Assembly: GCA_030762935.1 (NCBI GenBank)
Contig: CM060897.1
Coordinates: forward strand, 115,150,676-115,214,675
DNA from: Hymenopus coronatus
Taxonomy: Eukaryota; Arthropoda; Insecta; Mantodea; Hymenopodidae
Length of the DNA: 64,000 bases
Direction: 5' to 3'
Made by a program: the position numbers and the translations under genes. The notes beneath the pieces are model-generated. The model saw only the letters and a list, made by a program, of their open reading frames with translations. It was not told where the DNA came from and ran no database searches. This document shows, in pieces, positions 1 to 11,037 of the stretch (its first letter is position 1; each line of letters opens with the position of its first letter).

Positions 1-7
1 TGCATTA

Positions 8-232
8 GAAACAAATCGTCTGTAGGTTCTTTATATTAGGCTTAGATCGTTTTATTTCCCTCTAACGTACACAAATTCACTCTCATATACACACTTCCAG
101 ACTCTGTGGGGGAGAGGGAATAATTCTGGTTAAAGAAAAATTCCCCGCTCCAGCCGGGATTCGAACCCGGTACCTCCGGGTGAAAACTTAGTTCACTGGT
201 CACTCGATCACGGAAGCAGTCGTATATTAGAA
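8..232 (-). mobile_element. SINE family C, minus copy
   Basis: On the minus strand this reads as a tRNA-like head (150-222, with the B-box sense GGGTTCGAATCCCGGC), then a body reading GAATTATTCCCT and GAGTCTGGAAGTGTGTAT, and an A-rich end. The same body occurs at 21049-21290, 22451-22734 and 25170-25378. It is non-coding; the family assignment is by mutual similarity inside this window. Confidence 0.8.
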
Positions 233-285
233 CTTTAAACCTACAAAGAAGCTAATATTGCTCTTCATTCGTTTTGTGTGGGCAG

Positions 286-495
286 CGCCGTGGCCGAGTG
301 GTTAGACCACTCACCTCTCACTTGAGCGACCTGGGTTCGATACCAAGCCACGAATATAAGATTTGTGGTAGACAAAGCGGCGCAGGGGCGGGTTTTCTCC
401 AGTTTCCCCAGTCATCACTTTCTACCGGTGCTCCTTCATCCACGTATCAATGTCATCACCTGCGGTGGCTTTGTAGTAAAAGCGGACGTTAAACA
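286..495 (+). mobile_element. SINE family A (tRNA-Ser/Leu-like head)
   Basis: The head reads CGCCGTGGCCGAGTGGTTAG (A box) and then GGGTTCGATACC (B box). It is followed by a body with GCGGGTTTTCTCC and a CTACCGGTGCTCC block, and ends in AGCGGACGTTAAAC. Six other copies are at 776-1003, 3549-3755, 8688-8895, 33245-33428, 51371-51582 and 63728-63974. The central GGTTTTCTCC/GGTTTCCCC module resembles the conserved central domains shared by some metazoan SINE superfamilies; that resemblance is from memory. Confidence 0.85.
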
Positions 496-775
496 TTATC
501 GCAATTATTTTGTAAGTTTCATATATGTTTTAGTTGGTTTCTTTCACTAGATGCTATGTTATTTGCTTTCAGAAAATGTTGTTCCTCTTTATCTTCCTAT
601 ATTAAATTAAGTAGATATCTATCATCCATTTTGCCAATTCTTTAACTGTCGGCCTCCCTAGCGGAGGTCCTTGGCGATGACCCCAGTGCGGTTGACAGGG
701 TTTTTAAATGTTTATCAACACTTAGTTTTACACTCAGGATCTAGCTTTTTTTCTTTATTGTCGTAATATACAGGT
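496..775. other. unique AT-rich gap
   Basis: No ORF, repeat match or regulatory motif that I can support. A short GC-richer patch lies near 650-700. Confidence 0.5.
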
Positions 776-1003
776 TTGCACCGTGACCGAGTGGTTAGAC
801 CACTCGCCTCTTATCTAGAGGGCCCGGGCTCGATCCCAAGCGACCGCATGTGACATTTGTGGTGGAAAAAGCGGCACCGGGCGGGTTTTTCTCTGGTTTC
901 TCCGGTTTCCCCTGCCATCGCATTCCACCGGTGCTCCATTTTCATTCTGCGCATCATCAGTGTCATAGTCTGCGGTGACATTTGCAGTAAAAGCGAGCGT
1001 TAT
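776..1003 (+). mobile_element. SINE family A
   Basis: Second copy in the same orientation about 280 bp after the first. The A-box region reads GTGACCGAGTGGTTAG and the B box has mutated to GGCTCGATCCC. The body and the AAAGCGAGCGTTA end are intact, so it is nearly full length. Confidence 0.85.
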
Positions 1004-1674
1004 CTTTTCTTAGCTCCATGTTACGAATAGTTTCAAATGGTTTTATGGTTTTAGCAATCGATAGTTTACACTTCATTTAATGCCTAATTTTGCACATGCT
1101 TTGCTGATTTTAATCTGATTTTAGTTCTAGGCTCGTGCAACGGTTAGTTTTATATGCGCGATGATACCCTAGTAGTGGACGCCGTTAAAACCAAATCATC
1201 ATCATCATCATCATTCATTCATTCATTCGTTCATTTTGCATTAGCATGCAGAAACACATTGAAAGACATTCTCGGAAAGAATAATAATTTTGCTGTACTT
1301 TGCAAGAAAACAATTCATCCATTCGGATGGAAATAACTCCAAATACAATCCCGGTATAAGGCTAAGCAACCATGTCCTCTAGGGAGAATCTTTCAATCAT
1401 TGCATCCATTCCCAAGAGTCCACCGATATTATTTTACCGTATTTTCCTACCCTCACATGGGAATATTGGATACTTTATTTTCGATGAAAGCAAGCCGCTT
1501 TAGATAAACCCATTCTGTAATTTAATGTACCGTATTAGAAGGTAGGCAATTCCAGTTTCAACTTTACCTACTCGCTGACAAGGTCATTTGTTGCTGCCTT
1601 ACCAAAAGCCTAGAAGCCAATTTGTGGTTTTGTGGTACCCATTCTACCAGATGGTCCAAGTGTCCAGTATTTGT
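1004..1674. other. unique gap with short TCA/TTCA repeats
   Basis: Holds a small ATC/TTCA microsatellite near 1195-1235. The rest is unrecognised AT-rich sequence. ORFs here are short and unconvincing. Confidence 0.5.
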
Positions 1675-1900
1675 CGGTCTAGGTAGCTCAGTCGGTCTGG
1701 TCTTCTGATCTCAAGGTTGCAGGTTCATACCCGGCTCAGACCAAGTGTGCTTAAAAGCGACATAACAAGCAAGCAGTGATCTGATAGCTCAGCATGCCTG
1801 AGACCCAGGGAGCATGTCCGTGGGCTCCTCCATTAAGCCAGTGCCCTTTCTATATACCGTGCCCCCCTACGTGCAAGAACAAATGGAAATGGTGTTTTAT
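1675..1900 (+). mobile_element. tRNA-like SINE head with tail
   Basis: Bases 1677-1746 form a tRNA-like cloverleaf: 5' GGTCTAG pairs imperfectly with 3' TCAGACC, GTAGCTCAGTCGGT is the D-arm/A box and GCAGGTTCATACC the T-arm/B box. Mispairs in the acceptor and T stems and a non-tRNA tail to about 1900 suggest a SINE copy, not a working tRNA gene. Confidence 0.6.
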
Positions 1901-1907
1901 TTATGGA

Positions 1908-2108
1908 CGCTCTTTAACTACTGTGGTTCTCAGCATCCCATTCTAAATTGGGCGTGAAACACCACTTAATTTTGCTCAGAGGCCTCTCTATCAAGCTTGA
2001 GGTTCTTTTATTTCCCTTCCGAAGGATTTTTATGCCCAAAAACTTCCATCGGCCTCCACCGGGTTTGAACCCGCGACCTTGGGTATATAAAGTTATCATG
2101 GTTACCTA
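1908..2108 (-). mobile_element. SINE family D, minus copy
   Basis: Read on the minus strand it begins GGTAACCATGATAAC, continues CAAGGTCGCGGGTTCAAACC (B box) and has a body with CTGAGCAAAATTAAG and GAGAACCACAGT. It matches the complete copy at 38602-38875. Confidence 0.8.
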
Positions 2109-2109
2109 A

Positions 2110-2160
2110 ATGCATATACCCAAGGTCGCGGTTTCAAACCTGGTGGAGGACGATAGAGTA
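2110..2160 (+). mobile_element. SINE family D, head fragment
   Basis: CCCAAGGTCGCGGTTTCAAA repeats the head of the adjacent minus copy in the opposite direction, giving a short head-to-head inverted repeat centred near 2108. Confidence 0.65.
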
Positions 2161-2346
2161 CCTTGCACACAAGGACGGAAATGCATACATCTTTACCAGC
2201 TAGGTCTAGTAACTTTCAAGGTTAGCCCGGAGGACATTAAGGCGTCTCAGGTGTACCCAATCTCTCACGGGTATCGTCCACTGCCACGTTGAGTCCAACC
2301 CAATCCGAACAACTCCTTACGGGAGGGGCTCAAATGTTCGGCCTGA

Positions 2347-2625
2347 CTACTTCTAGTAACGTCAGAAGTACCACTGGTGCTTGGGATCCGCAGCACACAC
2401 ACCGGAGCAGCTGAAGAGGTAGAAACCTCCCCCAAGGAACTAAAAATCAACAGGTCCATATCAGTAGATTTACTGGCATGCTATGGAACTCCTGCGGAAC
2501 GAAAATCCAGCGATTTCGACGGCGTTGATATGATCCTGGCAATTGACAGCATCGTTAACAACAAATACTTTTTAAATAACCTTTGCCCCGTATTTGACAT
2601 GTTTAGATATGTTGTAGTGCGTTAA
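2347..2625 (+). other. candidate exon or orphan ORF, GC-richer
   Basis: An open frame of about 90 codons with balanced codon use lies in a patch richer in GC than its surroundings. It follows a possible acceptor (TGACTACTTCTAG) and ends at TAA near 2623. The product has an acidic middle (GAAEEVETSPKELK) and no domain I recognise. A partial TTGGG...AGCACACACAC similarity to about 19540-19570 raises the alternative of an unknown repeat. Chance openness cannot be excluded. Confidence 0.25.
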
Positions 2626-2687
2626 AAAGTTGCAGAACTCAACGGTGTTATTTGAAGTTAAAACTTTCGTTTTACCCCTCTAATTTT

Positions 2688-3536
2688 TTCTTTCCCTATA
2701 CGTACTATGTACATAGTGTATAGATAAGATATAGTATTGCAGCAAAAAATTAGATACCGAGATTTCACCGGCAATACATGTTTTGGGTTCCCCCTGAATA
2801 AAAAAAAGCATTTTTGGAAAAAGGCCCATGTGTGTGTGTGTGTGTATCTGTGTGTGTCAGTGGACAGCAAGCTCAAAAACGAAAAGACCGTTAAATACGT
2901 AACTTGATATTTAAGTTTGATATCTTTCAAGGATGCGACACGAAGATTTTCAAGAACATCCCCCCAACCACCCTTTACATGGAACTTTTTCAAAGATTTT
3001 GATTTTCTCAAAGAGGGCTCTAAAGATTTTTATTAAAATATCTATATTAAAAATATTTACCTGACAAATATAATTTGTCTTGAATTTTCTGGGAATAGCC
3101 TCTGAAGACCACTTTATTCTGGGTGAATTTTGCGGAATTTTACATAACTACTAAACCGTAAGAGATGGACAAAAACTTCTACACAGAAAATGTAGGGCAC
3201 ATTAAAACACAACATTTATATTATGTACATTTTTTTGGGGAGTTGATCGGTTTTAAGATATTCCTGGTTTTTCGTTTCAGCTTTGAAACGTATACTTTTC
3301 TCATACAGGAATTTGTCAACTCCTATCCAAATAAAAGCGCTTCAGTCACTTAGCAACCAGCTTTTGACTATCATTTTAACCTATGGTACTCCCTTATTTC
3401 TTACGAGGAAGCAAGTAATAAGACTATTTCTGCTAATTTTTCTGAATTAGCATGAAGTAAATAGAAGCATAAGCTTTTTAACAATACTTTGTTGAAGAGA
3501 TGAAGAGAAAGTGATGTGAATGGAACACATTCGATT
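2688..3536 (+). mobile_element. RX element, near full length
   Basis: The 5' palindrome ACTATGTACATAGT is intact at 2704-2717. A (TG)n tract lies at about 2827-2860, the body has the usual order, and the 3' end GATGTGAATGGAACACAT is present. It is about 850 bp and carries no transposase. An antisense ORF of about 115 codons runs through it, but the same positions are open in other copies in more than one frame, so it is not a gene. Confidence 0.85.
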
Positions 3537-3548
3537 TTTTTTTATGTC

Positions 3549-3755
3549 TAATGACCGACTTTTACCCCTATAGTACCGCAGGTGCTGGCACTGAATGACG
3601 CTGGAGCACCAGTGTAATATAATTGCGAGGGAATTGGATCACTCGAAGAAAGCCTACCTCTACGCCGCCTGCTGTTGCCTGAGATTGAATACAAGCCTCC
3701 TTGGTGAGAGATGAAGGGTCTAACCACTCGACCATGGCGCGGCCACACTACTCTG
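3549..3755 (-). mobile_element. SINE family A, minus copy
   Basis: It starts within 15 bp of the 3' end of the preceding RX copy. On the minus strand the head reads CGCCATGGTCGAGTGGTTAG; the B box is degraded. The tail toward 3549 retains the GCGGTACTATAGGGGTAAAA block. Confidence 0.8.
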
Positions 3756-5168
3756 TGAACTGATCTGCTTACCGTCTCCACTGATAAGCAAGGAAGAGTA
3801 AAACGAAGGTTACATAGTCAGTGACCGGTTTTAACTTGAAATTACTCCTTTGAGTTCTGCACCTCTTTTAACGCACGAAGGTATATCTGCACAAGTCAAA
3901 TAAGGGTCAGTTGGCCTACCTGATAATGTGGTTCTTGTTGCTGCTGCTACCTTAAGTAAATGACATCTTAATAGTCTTGAGGCGGAATAATTGAAGTGTT
4001 TTGTAAATATCTGCTCCAGTGATAGAACTTTCTTTCAGGGTTTGCAAAGATGTGCGGAAATTGGTAACATTAGCTAATGATTGCTCCAGGTTAATAACTT
4101 ATCTGTTTGGAACAGGTTGCCAATTTTTTTTAAGATGAGTAATCAATTGTTTCTGGGTCTAAGCACGGCGAATTATAACGCCTCCATATTAAATCTGCCA
4201 ACTTGGAGAGTATTAAGAGCTTTACGCTGTAGGCAAAATTAGTTTCCGTAATTAAGTTAAGGATTTAACTGTTACATGGTGAACTCCTTACCACCCACTG
4301 CTAAACGAGTGATACGCCTAGCGTTGTTCCAATCACAGTAAACACTTCCGCAACTTCAAAACTGTAGCAAGTGTAACAATGAGAAGTTTGACTCGCAAGA
4401 AGCGGCAGAGTGTAAATTTTTTAACGACGCATGCACTTTCATCAATCTAAGTCCCAACTACTTCTGACTACACACCTAATTTCCATTGTTAAACGTTGCC
4501 ATATTTTACACGCTATGTTAACATCTGATATTAACTCTCAATTTTTTTTTATGCTCCACTCTTAATGAATTAATTAAGATTAACTCTTGAGCTTAATGGA
4601 GTTCTTGCTTACTGACTTTCCCAGAACGCTCTGTCCTCGAGCTAATTTCTTTCTCGAATGCGACTGGGCTTTGCGAACTGACCTTTAACCTAACAAAAGA
4701 GTTCTAACCTATATGTTTTTAAATATTATACCTCACTAATGACTTGCATATAACATAACTATAATTAAGTATTTTTATAGTATTTGTTGATTTTAGTATA
4801 TGAAATAATTAATAGCAGTTATATTATTTTCCCATTATTTCTGTATGAAATAATTATTTTAATACGACCATCGTTTCGATAACTTAATGTATCAATAATG
4901 CAGATATTGATTATACTAAGTCTTAGGATTTTAAGACCTAAAAATCATCGTAATGTAAACACTAATTTATAGTTATGATCTAAAAACTTATAAAAATATG
5001 AACAGCACCTAAACACCCTTCATTTAGTTTTCTTATGTTTGGGTGTATAGAACTTTAACAAATGCAAGTAGTAAAATTAAACTTCTTAGTTTTATATGAA
5101 TGGATTTCAGGATATTTCTGACCATTTTAATTACAACCGTTCTCAGATGAATGCGCGTACTTGAAAAA
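3756..5168. other. unique AT-rich gap; weak minus-strand coding relic
   Basis: Most of this 1.4 kb is unrecognised. On the minus strand three neighbouring open stretches (about 4235-4130, 4108-3970 and 3975-3830) in different frames have protein-like composition, for example LEQSLANVTNFRTSLQ. They could be a frame-shifted coding relic, but open runs of 45 codons also arise by chance. From 4700 to 5100 it is plain AT-rich DNA. Confidence 0.3.
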
Positions 5169-5996
5169 CATGTGATGTAGTCAACTAACATGACTTTCAC
5201 CACGTCTCTGTAACAAATTATTGTTAAGAGGCCTGTACCTTATACTAATCGAGATAAACACCAGCAGAAATGGTCTTATTTCTTGCCCCTTGAAAGTAGA
5301 AGGGAAATAAGGGAATTCATTAGATTAAAGCTATAGTTAAATATTTTAAAAACCGGTTGCTATGCGATTGAAATCCATTTCTTTGTATGACCAGATGCTG
5401 ATAAAAGCCCATATGAGAAGAGATATTAAAACTGAAATCGATGTCAAGAAATATTACGGATATGGTTAATTCCGCGTAAATAATGTACCTGTATGACAGA
5501 AATAAGATCTTCATTTTGGCGAGGTAAGTTTTTGTTTGTCTCTTATGATTTACCAGTTTACCAGTTAAGAAAAACTCAGCGAAATTCATCCTGAATAGCC
5601 TCTTCATAGGTAATTCTCAAAAATTTAAAATATACATTTTATTGGTATTGTAAATATGTTTAATGTACAGTATTTTATTCAAAATTCTTACAGCCATTTT
5701 TGAGAAAATCAAACTTTTCGAAATTTTATTAATGTAAAGCGTAGTGTGTATTTTCCTGAAAAATCTTTGTGTCGCAATCTGGGAAAATACTAAAATTAAT
5801 TACCAAGTCTGGTAATTTACCAACATTTCGGTTTTTGAGTTACCATGCCCACACACACACACACAGATATATTTTTCTAAGGTGCTTGTTTTCTGTGTGT
5901 ACAGAGATCTTATGTCTATTTTCAGTGAAATCTCGGCATCGCATTTTTGGGTGAAGTGCAATGCCTTCTCTACGTATGTACTAAGTAGAGGAAGTA
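5169..5996 (-). mobile_element. RX element, diverged full-length copy
   Basis: On + it runs from the RX 3' end (ACATGACTTTCACCACGTCT) to the 5' palindrome region (TACGTATGTACTAAGTAGAG, decayed). A (CA)n tract is at 5850-5864. The internal dyad is altered to TTACCAAGTCTGGTAATTTA. Confidence 0.8.
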
Positions 5997-6369
5997 AAAA
6001 TGGTTGCTCCATTATTCAGAATCTGTGACTGTGATATCAAAAATGTTATATATCTGGCTGAGATAAACTCCTCAAAATGAGAAAATGTGGATAAATTACC
6101 CCCGCAGTAGCTTCAAACTTCCCCTACAGTGCAGGCAGCTTCATTATCTATAATTAACAAAATTACTCTAATAGCTGTCATCTAAACGTTGAATAAACCT
6201 GATATGTCTATTAAACCCGGTATCTACCCATTGTTTTATAGGTATCATAGAGAACGACTTGAAAAACACATCTTTATCATTTTGATGCGTTCCATAAATG
6301 TCTATTCCCTTACATAAATTACTAAAACATTCACAGACATGCAACCCCCTTAAAAAAAAAGAAAACAAA

Positions 6370-7257
6370 TCTGATGTGTTCAATTCACATACATTTCTCT
6401 ACAGCTCTGTAACAAATTATTGTTAAAAAGCTTATTCTTCCATCTACTCCATGCTAATCAAGATAAACATTAGCAGAAATGATGTTATTACGTCCTTATA
6501 AGTAGAAGGGAAATAAGTGAATATACTAATCAAAGCGATTGTCAAATATTTTATAAGATGGTTGCTATGTGATTGAAAATTCGTTTGTTTGTATAGCCAG
6601 GAAATGAAAAATTCCTATACAAAAAATGTAACTATTTTAAAGCTGAAAACTAATACCAAGGAATATCTCAGGAATGGTCAACACTACAAGAAAAAAACAG
6701 CAAATTATGTTGTTTAAACAGATCAACATTTCTGTGGTGTAAGTTTTTTTCTACAACTTACGGTTTACCAGTTATTAAAATGTTATCAACATTCACCCAG
6801 AGCAAACAGGATTTCAGTGGTTATTCTCAGAAAATTCAAGTTGTACATTTATTTGTCACATAAATGTAATCTTTAATGTATGATATTTTCATTAAAATAA
6901 TTAGAGCCATTTTTGAAAGAAATCAAAATGTGCAAACGTTTTTCCCTGTTAAATTTATCTTTGGGTAGGGGGATTTTCTTGAAAATATTCATGTAGCATT
7001 TTTGGATAATACTAATATTAAATACCAAATTTGGTAGTTAACGAACCTTTAGTTTTTGAGCTATGCTTTCCACATACACACACAGGCGCGCGTATAAAGA
7101 CACACATACACAGAGACCTATTTCTAAGAATGTTTTTTTTTTTTATTCATGGAGTGTCAAAACATGTATTTCCGGTGAATTCTCGGTATTGAATTTTTGG
7201 ATGAAATACAATAGGTACCTTATCTACACACTATAGACATTGTACATGTAGAAAATG
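6370..7257 (-). mobile_element. RX element, full length
   Basis: Begins TCTGATGTGTTCAATTCACA (RX 3' end inverted) and ends in a decayed palindrome (ACACTATAGACATTGTACAT). The microsatellite at 7073-7112 is a mix of CA and CG steps. Confidence 0.85.
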
Positions 7258-7310
7258 TATATATATATGTAGTTATATATCAATTTTTTGTTTTAATGAG
7301 TATTTTTGTA

Positions 7311-7680
7311 TAGTTTTTGTCTGTCCCTTACACTATAACAGATGCAAAGGTCATTCCAAATTCAGGGGACATTCTCAGCAAATTGAAGATTTCCATTTTG
7401 TGAAACATCTGTAATATTTGATTGGTTAATCAAAATCGTTAGACCTATTTTTGAGAAATTAAAATTGTGGACAATTTTTCAATGCAAACCGTAGCTTGGG
7501 ATGGGGTTTTTCTTGAAAATCCTCGTGTCATATCCATGGTAAATGCTACGATTAAATTTAGAAACTTGGTACTTAACAGACGTGTCTCTTTAAACTATCC
7601 TGTTCACACTCACGTGTACACATACTGATACACAGGACATTTTTCTAATAAAAATGTTTTTTTAATATTGGAAACCCAAC
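7311..7680 (-). mobile_element. RX fragment, 3' truncated
   Basis: Starts inside the RX body at the TTTTTGTCTGTCCCTTACAC block and runs to the block beside the 5' microsatellite. It is joined directly to a + fragment at about 7680. Confidence 0.75.
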
Positions 7681-8265
7681 TCCCCCAAAAACTAGCATTT
7701 AGATGGATAAAGCTTCGAACATTTTTAGTTTCTCAAAATAGCTTCTATGATTTTGAATAAAATACCGTATATTAAACATATTTACATGGCAAATAAAATG
7801 TATATTTTGAGCTCTTTAGGAATAGCCTGTGAAGAGCTCTTCATTTTGGATGAATTTTGCATAACTCGTATGAGATAGATAAAAACTTACTGCACAAAAA
7901 TGTATATCTCCATAAAACACACAATTTGTGTCATTTTCATTTGTTCATGAAGTTGGCCGTTTCCTAGACATTCCTTGTTATTAGTTTCAATTTTAAATAT
8001 GTAAACTTTTCTCATACGGAAATGTGTCAATTCCTGGTCATGCAAAGAAACGGATTTCAGTCACAAGGTAACCAAGCGGTTTTTAAATGATTTGTTGTCG
8101 CTTCAGCTATTGTGCTCTCTTATTTCCCGTCTACTTACAAGGAAGGAGGCCATTTCTGTTTAAGCTTATCGTGATTATCATGAAGTACAGAGAAGAATAA
8201 GCTTTTCTGCAATAATGTGTTACAGAGGTAGGAAAAGCCGTGCAAATGGACAAATCGGATTGTTT
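7681..8265 (+). mobile_element. RX fragment, 5' truncated
   Basis: Begins in the middle of RX (CCCCCAAAAACTAGCATTTAGATGG) and continues to a decayed 3' end (GTGCAAATGGACAAATCGGA). Confidence 0.75.
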
Positions 8266-8282
8266 CTCTTGCACCTAAAAGC

Positions 8283-8546
8283 CGGTCCCCATGGCCACGC
8301 TCGCTAAAGCGTCTCGCTTTGGTGCTTCGTGGGCAGGGGATCGTGGGTTCGAGTCCCGCCTTGGGCATGTATGTTATATGTTTGTGCAATGCGTATATGT
8401 TTGTAAAAGAAACAGTAAAACCAGAAAACCAGTAATCAGTAAAACCTACGGGGGGAAATGTAAATAGGGATAGAGTACCGGAATCCTGATCAGACTCCGT
8501 TACTGTTTAAAAAAGAAAAAGATAAAAAAAAAAAAAAAAAAAAAAA
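8283..8546 (+). mobile_element. SINE family F with poly(A)
   Basis: The tRNA-like head (8284-8370) carries a B box GGGTTCGAGTCCC and a long variable-arm-like segment. A body with CTACGGGGGGAAATGTAAAT and CAGACTCCGTTACTG follows, then a poly(A) at 8528-8546. It is the only copy in the window. It lies beside the 3' end of an RX fragment and before another RX 3' fragment. Confidence 0.7.
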
Positions 8547-8548
8547 GG

Positions 8549-8675
8549 AAATAATTAATAAGACTATTTCTGTTAATATTTTGAACGATTGGCTGGGAAT
8601 TTATAGAAGAAACAAAATTTTAGTTAGAATAGTTAGAGAAGGTAAAGTGAATAGAACACGTTAGATTATTATAAC
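8549..8675 (+). mobile_element. RX 3'-end fragment
   Basis: TTAATAAGACTATTTCTG through AAGTGAATAGAACACGTTAG matches the last 120 bp of RX. It lies between SINE F and a family A SINE. Confidence 0.65.
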
Positions 8676-8687
8676 AAGGGCACGGCT

Positions 8688-8895
8688 GTGCCGTGGCCGA
8701 GTACTTAGACCGCTCGCCTCTCAGTTATTCGGCCCGGGTTCGATCTCAAGCGCCCGCATGTGGGATTGGTGGTGAACTAAGCGGCGCCTGAACGGCTTTT
8801 CTCCGGGTCCTCCGGTTTCCCCCGCCACTCATCCCACCAATTGCCTATTCATCACATGTCTCCTATCATCCATTTCGCTTGCTTTTCATATCACG
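8688..8895 (+). mobile_element. SINE family A
   Basis: The head GCCGTGGCCGAGTACTTAG and B box GGGTTCGATCTC are clear, and the central TTTTCTCCGGG block is present. The end is degraded and runs into unrelated sequence to about 9030. Confidence 0.75.
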
Positions 8896-9141
8896 CTCAT
8901 GGCTGACTACGAGTGGACCACTCGTTCCAGTTTCTCCATTCCGTGGTTTCATGCCGTTGTCTCCCCGCCAGGCTTCTGACCCCTGGGCATTCGCTTGGCA
9001 GTCCTAAATAAGGGAAGGGTAAGTCGAATACGAAACGAAAATAATAAAAACACATATAATACGAAAACTTTCATAAAATTAAAATTAATTAACTCAAAAT
9101 ACAGCGGAAAACCACTTCATACTGGAGGAGAATAAGATTTC

Positions 9142-9149
9142 ATGCAAAT
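9142..9149 (+). promoter_or_regulatory. octamer motif ATGCAAAT
   Basis: A perfect octamer (POU-factor site) lies 10 bp upstream of a TATA-like box and about 240 bp upstream of the candidate start codon at 9387. Octamer plus TATA is a known promoter arrangement in animals; its use here is inferred. Confidence 0.35.
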
Positions 9150-9159
9150 GGGAAAGGAT

Positions 9160-9170
9160 TATATTTAAAA
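9160..9170 (+). promoter_or_regulatory. TATA-like box TATATTTAAAA
   Basis: It would place transcription initiation near 9190-9200, leaving a 5' leader of about 190 bp, which is visibly richer in GC and CpG than the surroundings. Confidence 0.35.
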
Positions 9171-9386
9171 CCGCCAGAAGTTGCAGGCTAAAGCAGAGTT
9201 CGTTAGTGGCGTGTTCGACGGTTTTATCCGGAACTTTTCTTGAGCTTTAGACGCTGTTGGTGGTCGTGCTCACAGTACGATGTAATTTGTTCTGCATAAT
9301 CACTCACTTGTCATCCTGCAGATTTCAGCGGTCGGCGGTCGGCTTAACTGAAAATGCTTCCGTGATTTCAAGCGACCGTTGAAGCT

Positions 9387-9506
9387 ATGCCTACAGGAAC
9401 AAAATACCATTCTGTGCCTGTTGGGTTTAAACAACATAGTGTCTACCCATACGGGGACACGACTGGCATGTTCGCAATGTTTTGTGTTGGCATTCTTGTA
9501 TTTAAG
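9387..9506 (+). CDS. candidate first coding exon, unknown membrane protein
   Basis: An ATG with G at -3 opens exactly 40 codons and then meets AAG|GTAATA, a good splice donor at a codon boundary (phase 0); read-through would stop at TGA 9516-9518. Codon use is balanced, unlike the AT-rich surroundings. The peptide starts MPTGTKYHSVPVGF and has a hydrophilic N terminus. From residue 27 it becomes hydrophobic (GMFAMFCVGILVFK), as if a membrane segment or signal anchor continued into the next exon. The CpG-bearing leader and the octamer/TATA upstream support a gene start. I do not recognise the family and cannot place exon 2; the following intron would be filled with RX copies. Alternatively it is an internal exon using the acceptor GCCTACAG at 9396. 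Confidence 0.5.
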
Positions 9507-9629
9507 GTAATAATATGACTCTGAAATATGGTAATATATTTAACTCTGAAATTTGACTAAAAATTGTGAAATATTAAAAAGTAATGTATTCCGTATTAAA
9601 AACTCTAACATGACCCATTCACTTGACTT

Positions 9630-9762
9630 TCTCTTACTGATCCAAATAAAAACTTTTCTTACAAAAGATTATTCCTTTATCTACATCATGGTAATCGAGC
9701 TAAATATTAGCATAATTGGTCTTATAACTTGGTTCCTTTTTAAGGACACCAGAAAGTGAATT
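9630..9762 (-). mobile_element. RX fragment (3' end part)
   Basis: AAAAGATTATTCCTTTATCTACATCATGG and the TAATCGAG...ATTAGCATAA block match the terminal 130 bp of RX in minus orientation. The fragment is strongly diverged. Confidence 0.55.
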
Positions 9763-9913
9763 TTCGGGAAAATATAATTCTTTTGTTTTCAGTTCTAAAA
9801 AAAAAAGTATAGATCTGTAACTTTAAAATTATATATGACATGTACGTCCAATGAGTAATTGGCATTTTAAATTAACTATTTAAATAAATTCCTGCTAAAA
9901 GTTATACAAAAAA

Positions 9914-10735
9914 TCTGATGTGTTCCATTCACATGAATTTCTCTACATCTCTATAACAAATTAATGTTAAAAAGCATATTCTTCTATCTACCTTATGATA
10001 ATCGAGATAAAAATTATCATAACTCTTCTTAAGTAGATGCTTCCTTGTAAGTAGAAGCAAATGAGGAAATTTACTAAGTTAAAACGATAATCATGTGGTT
10101 GAAATCCATGTCTATGCAGGACCAGGAGTCACAACTTTCCGAGCGAGAAAAAAAGTATTTGAATCTACAATAAATAACAAGAAACATTTCAGAAATGATC
10201 AAATCTACGAAAAAAACGAATATGACTTAAATTGTGTGTTTTAACGTGATCTATATTTTTATGTAATAAGTTTTTGTCTATCTCTTATGATTTATCAGTT
10301 TCAGTGAAATTAATTACATATAAAGAGGTGTTAAGACGCTATTCTCAGAAAATCCAAGATATCTATTTTATTTGTCATAAAATACCTTTAATATACCGTA
10401 TTTTAATCAAAATCGTTAGCGCCATTTTTGAGAAAATCAAATACTTTTAAACTGTTTTCCTTGTAAAGGGTAGTTTGGTGTGGGCACATTTTCCTAAAAA
10501 CCTTCTTATTGCATCCCTGGAAGATATTAAACTTAAATACCAAGTTTGGTATTTTATCGACTTTTCATTTTTGAGTTATCGTGTTCACAGACACACGGAC
10601 CTTTTTCTAAGAATGTTTTTTTTGTATACAGGAGACCCTAAAACCTGTATTTCCGATGAAATCTCCGTATTGAATTTTTGTGTGGAATGCAATACATTTC
10701 CTATACGCTATGTACGTAGTACGGGTAGAGAAAGT
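9914..10735 (-). mobile_element. RX element, full length
   Basis: Both termini are present: TCTGATGTGTTCCATTCACA at the left and CTATGTACGTAGTACGGGTAG at the right. The microsatellite is lost (only ACAGACACACGG at 10588-10599). The dyad AAATACCAAGTTTGGTATTT is intact near 10536. Confidence 0.9.
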
Positions 10736-11037
10736 AAAATGGGCAACAAATTTGGTGAAAATATGAATACAGCATTTTTAAGAAACTATATGTTAAATAA
10801 TATATAAAAGGTTGGCACCAGGAAGAGGAAGAGGGAAGCCAATAATGAGGATTAAACTCGATTTGTCGTAACTTCATTTTTTTTTCCCCATTCAGATACG
10901 CTTTTTGAGAAAACTATTAAAGATATTTACATGACATTTTTACTGTGCATGAATCAATACCTGTTTTAACTGGCGAATCTATTTGTTATAATGAATAATA
11001 AGTTAACTGAGAAGAAAATTAATAGCATGTAAAGAAA
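10736..11037. other. gap with partial RX similarity
   Basis: Unrecognised AT-rich sequence. A strong-looking acceptor (T9CCCCATTCAG) ends at 10898, but the frame behind it soon stops. Confidence 0.4.

Noticed and set aside
1677..1746. Functional tRNA gene
   Set aside because: Acceptor and T stems have mismatches and the sequence continues into a SINE-like tail without a pol III terminator at the right place.
3830..4235. Minus-strand stretches resembling a frame-shifted gene
   Set aside because: Three frames would have to be joined over 400 bp and no recognised motif supports it; noted only as a weak relic.
10475..10807. A recurrent ~100-codon ORF across RX copies (core KYQVWY...FSFLSY...HRHTHTH...DPKTCIS)
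   Set aside because: The same DNA is open in two different frames among copies, the (CA)n changes length freely between them, and most copies are broken. It reflects a stop-poor consensus, not a conserved protein.
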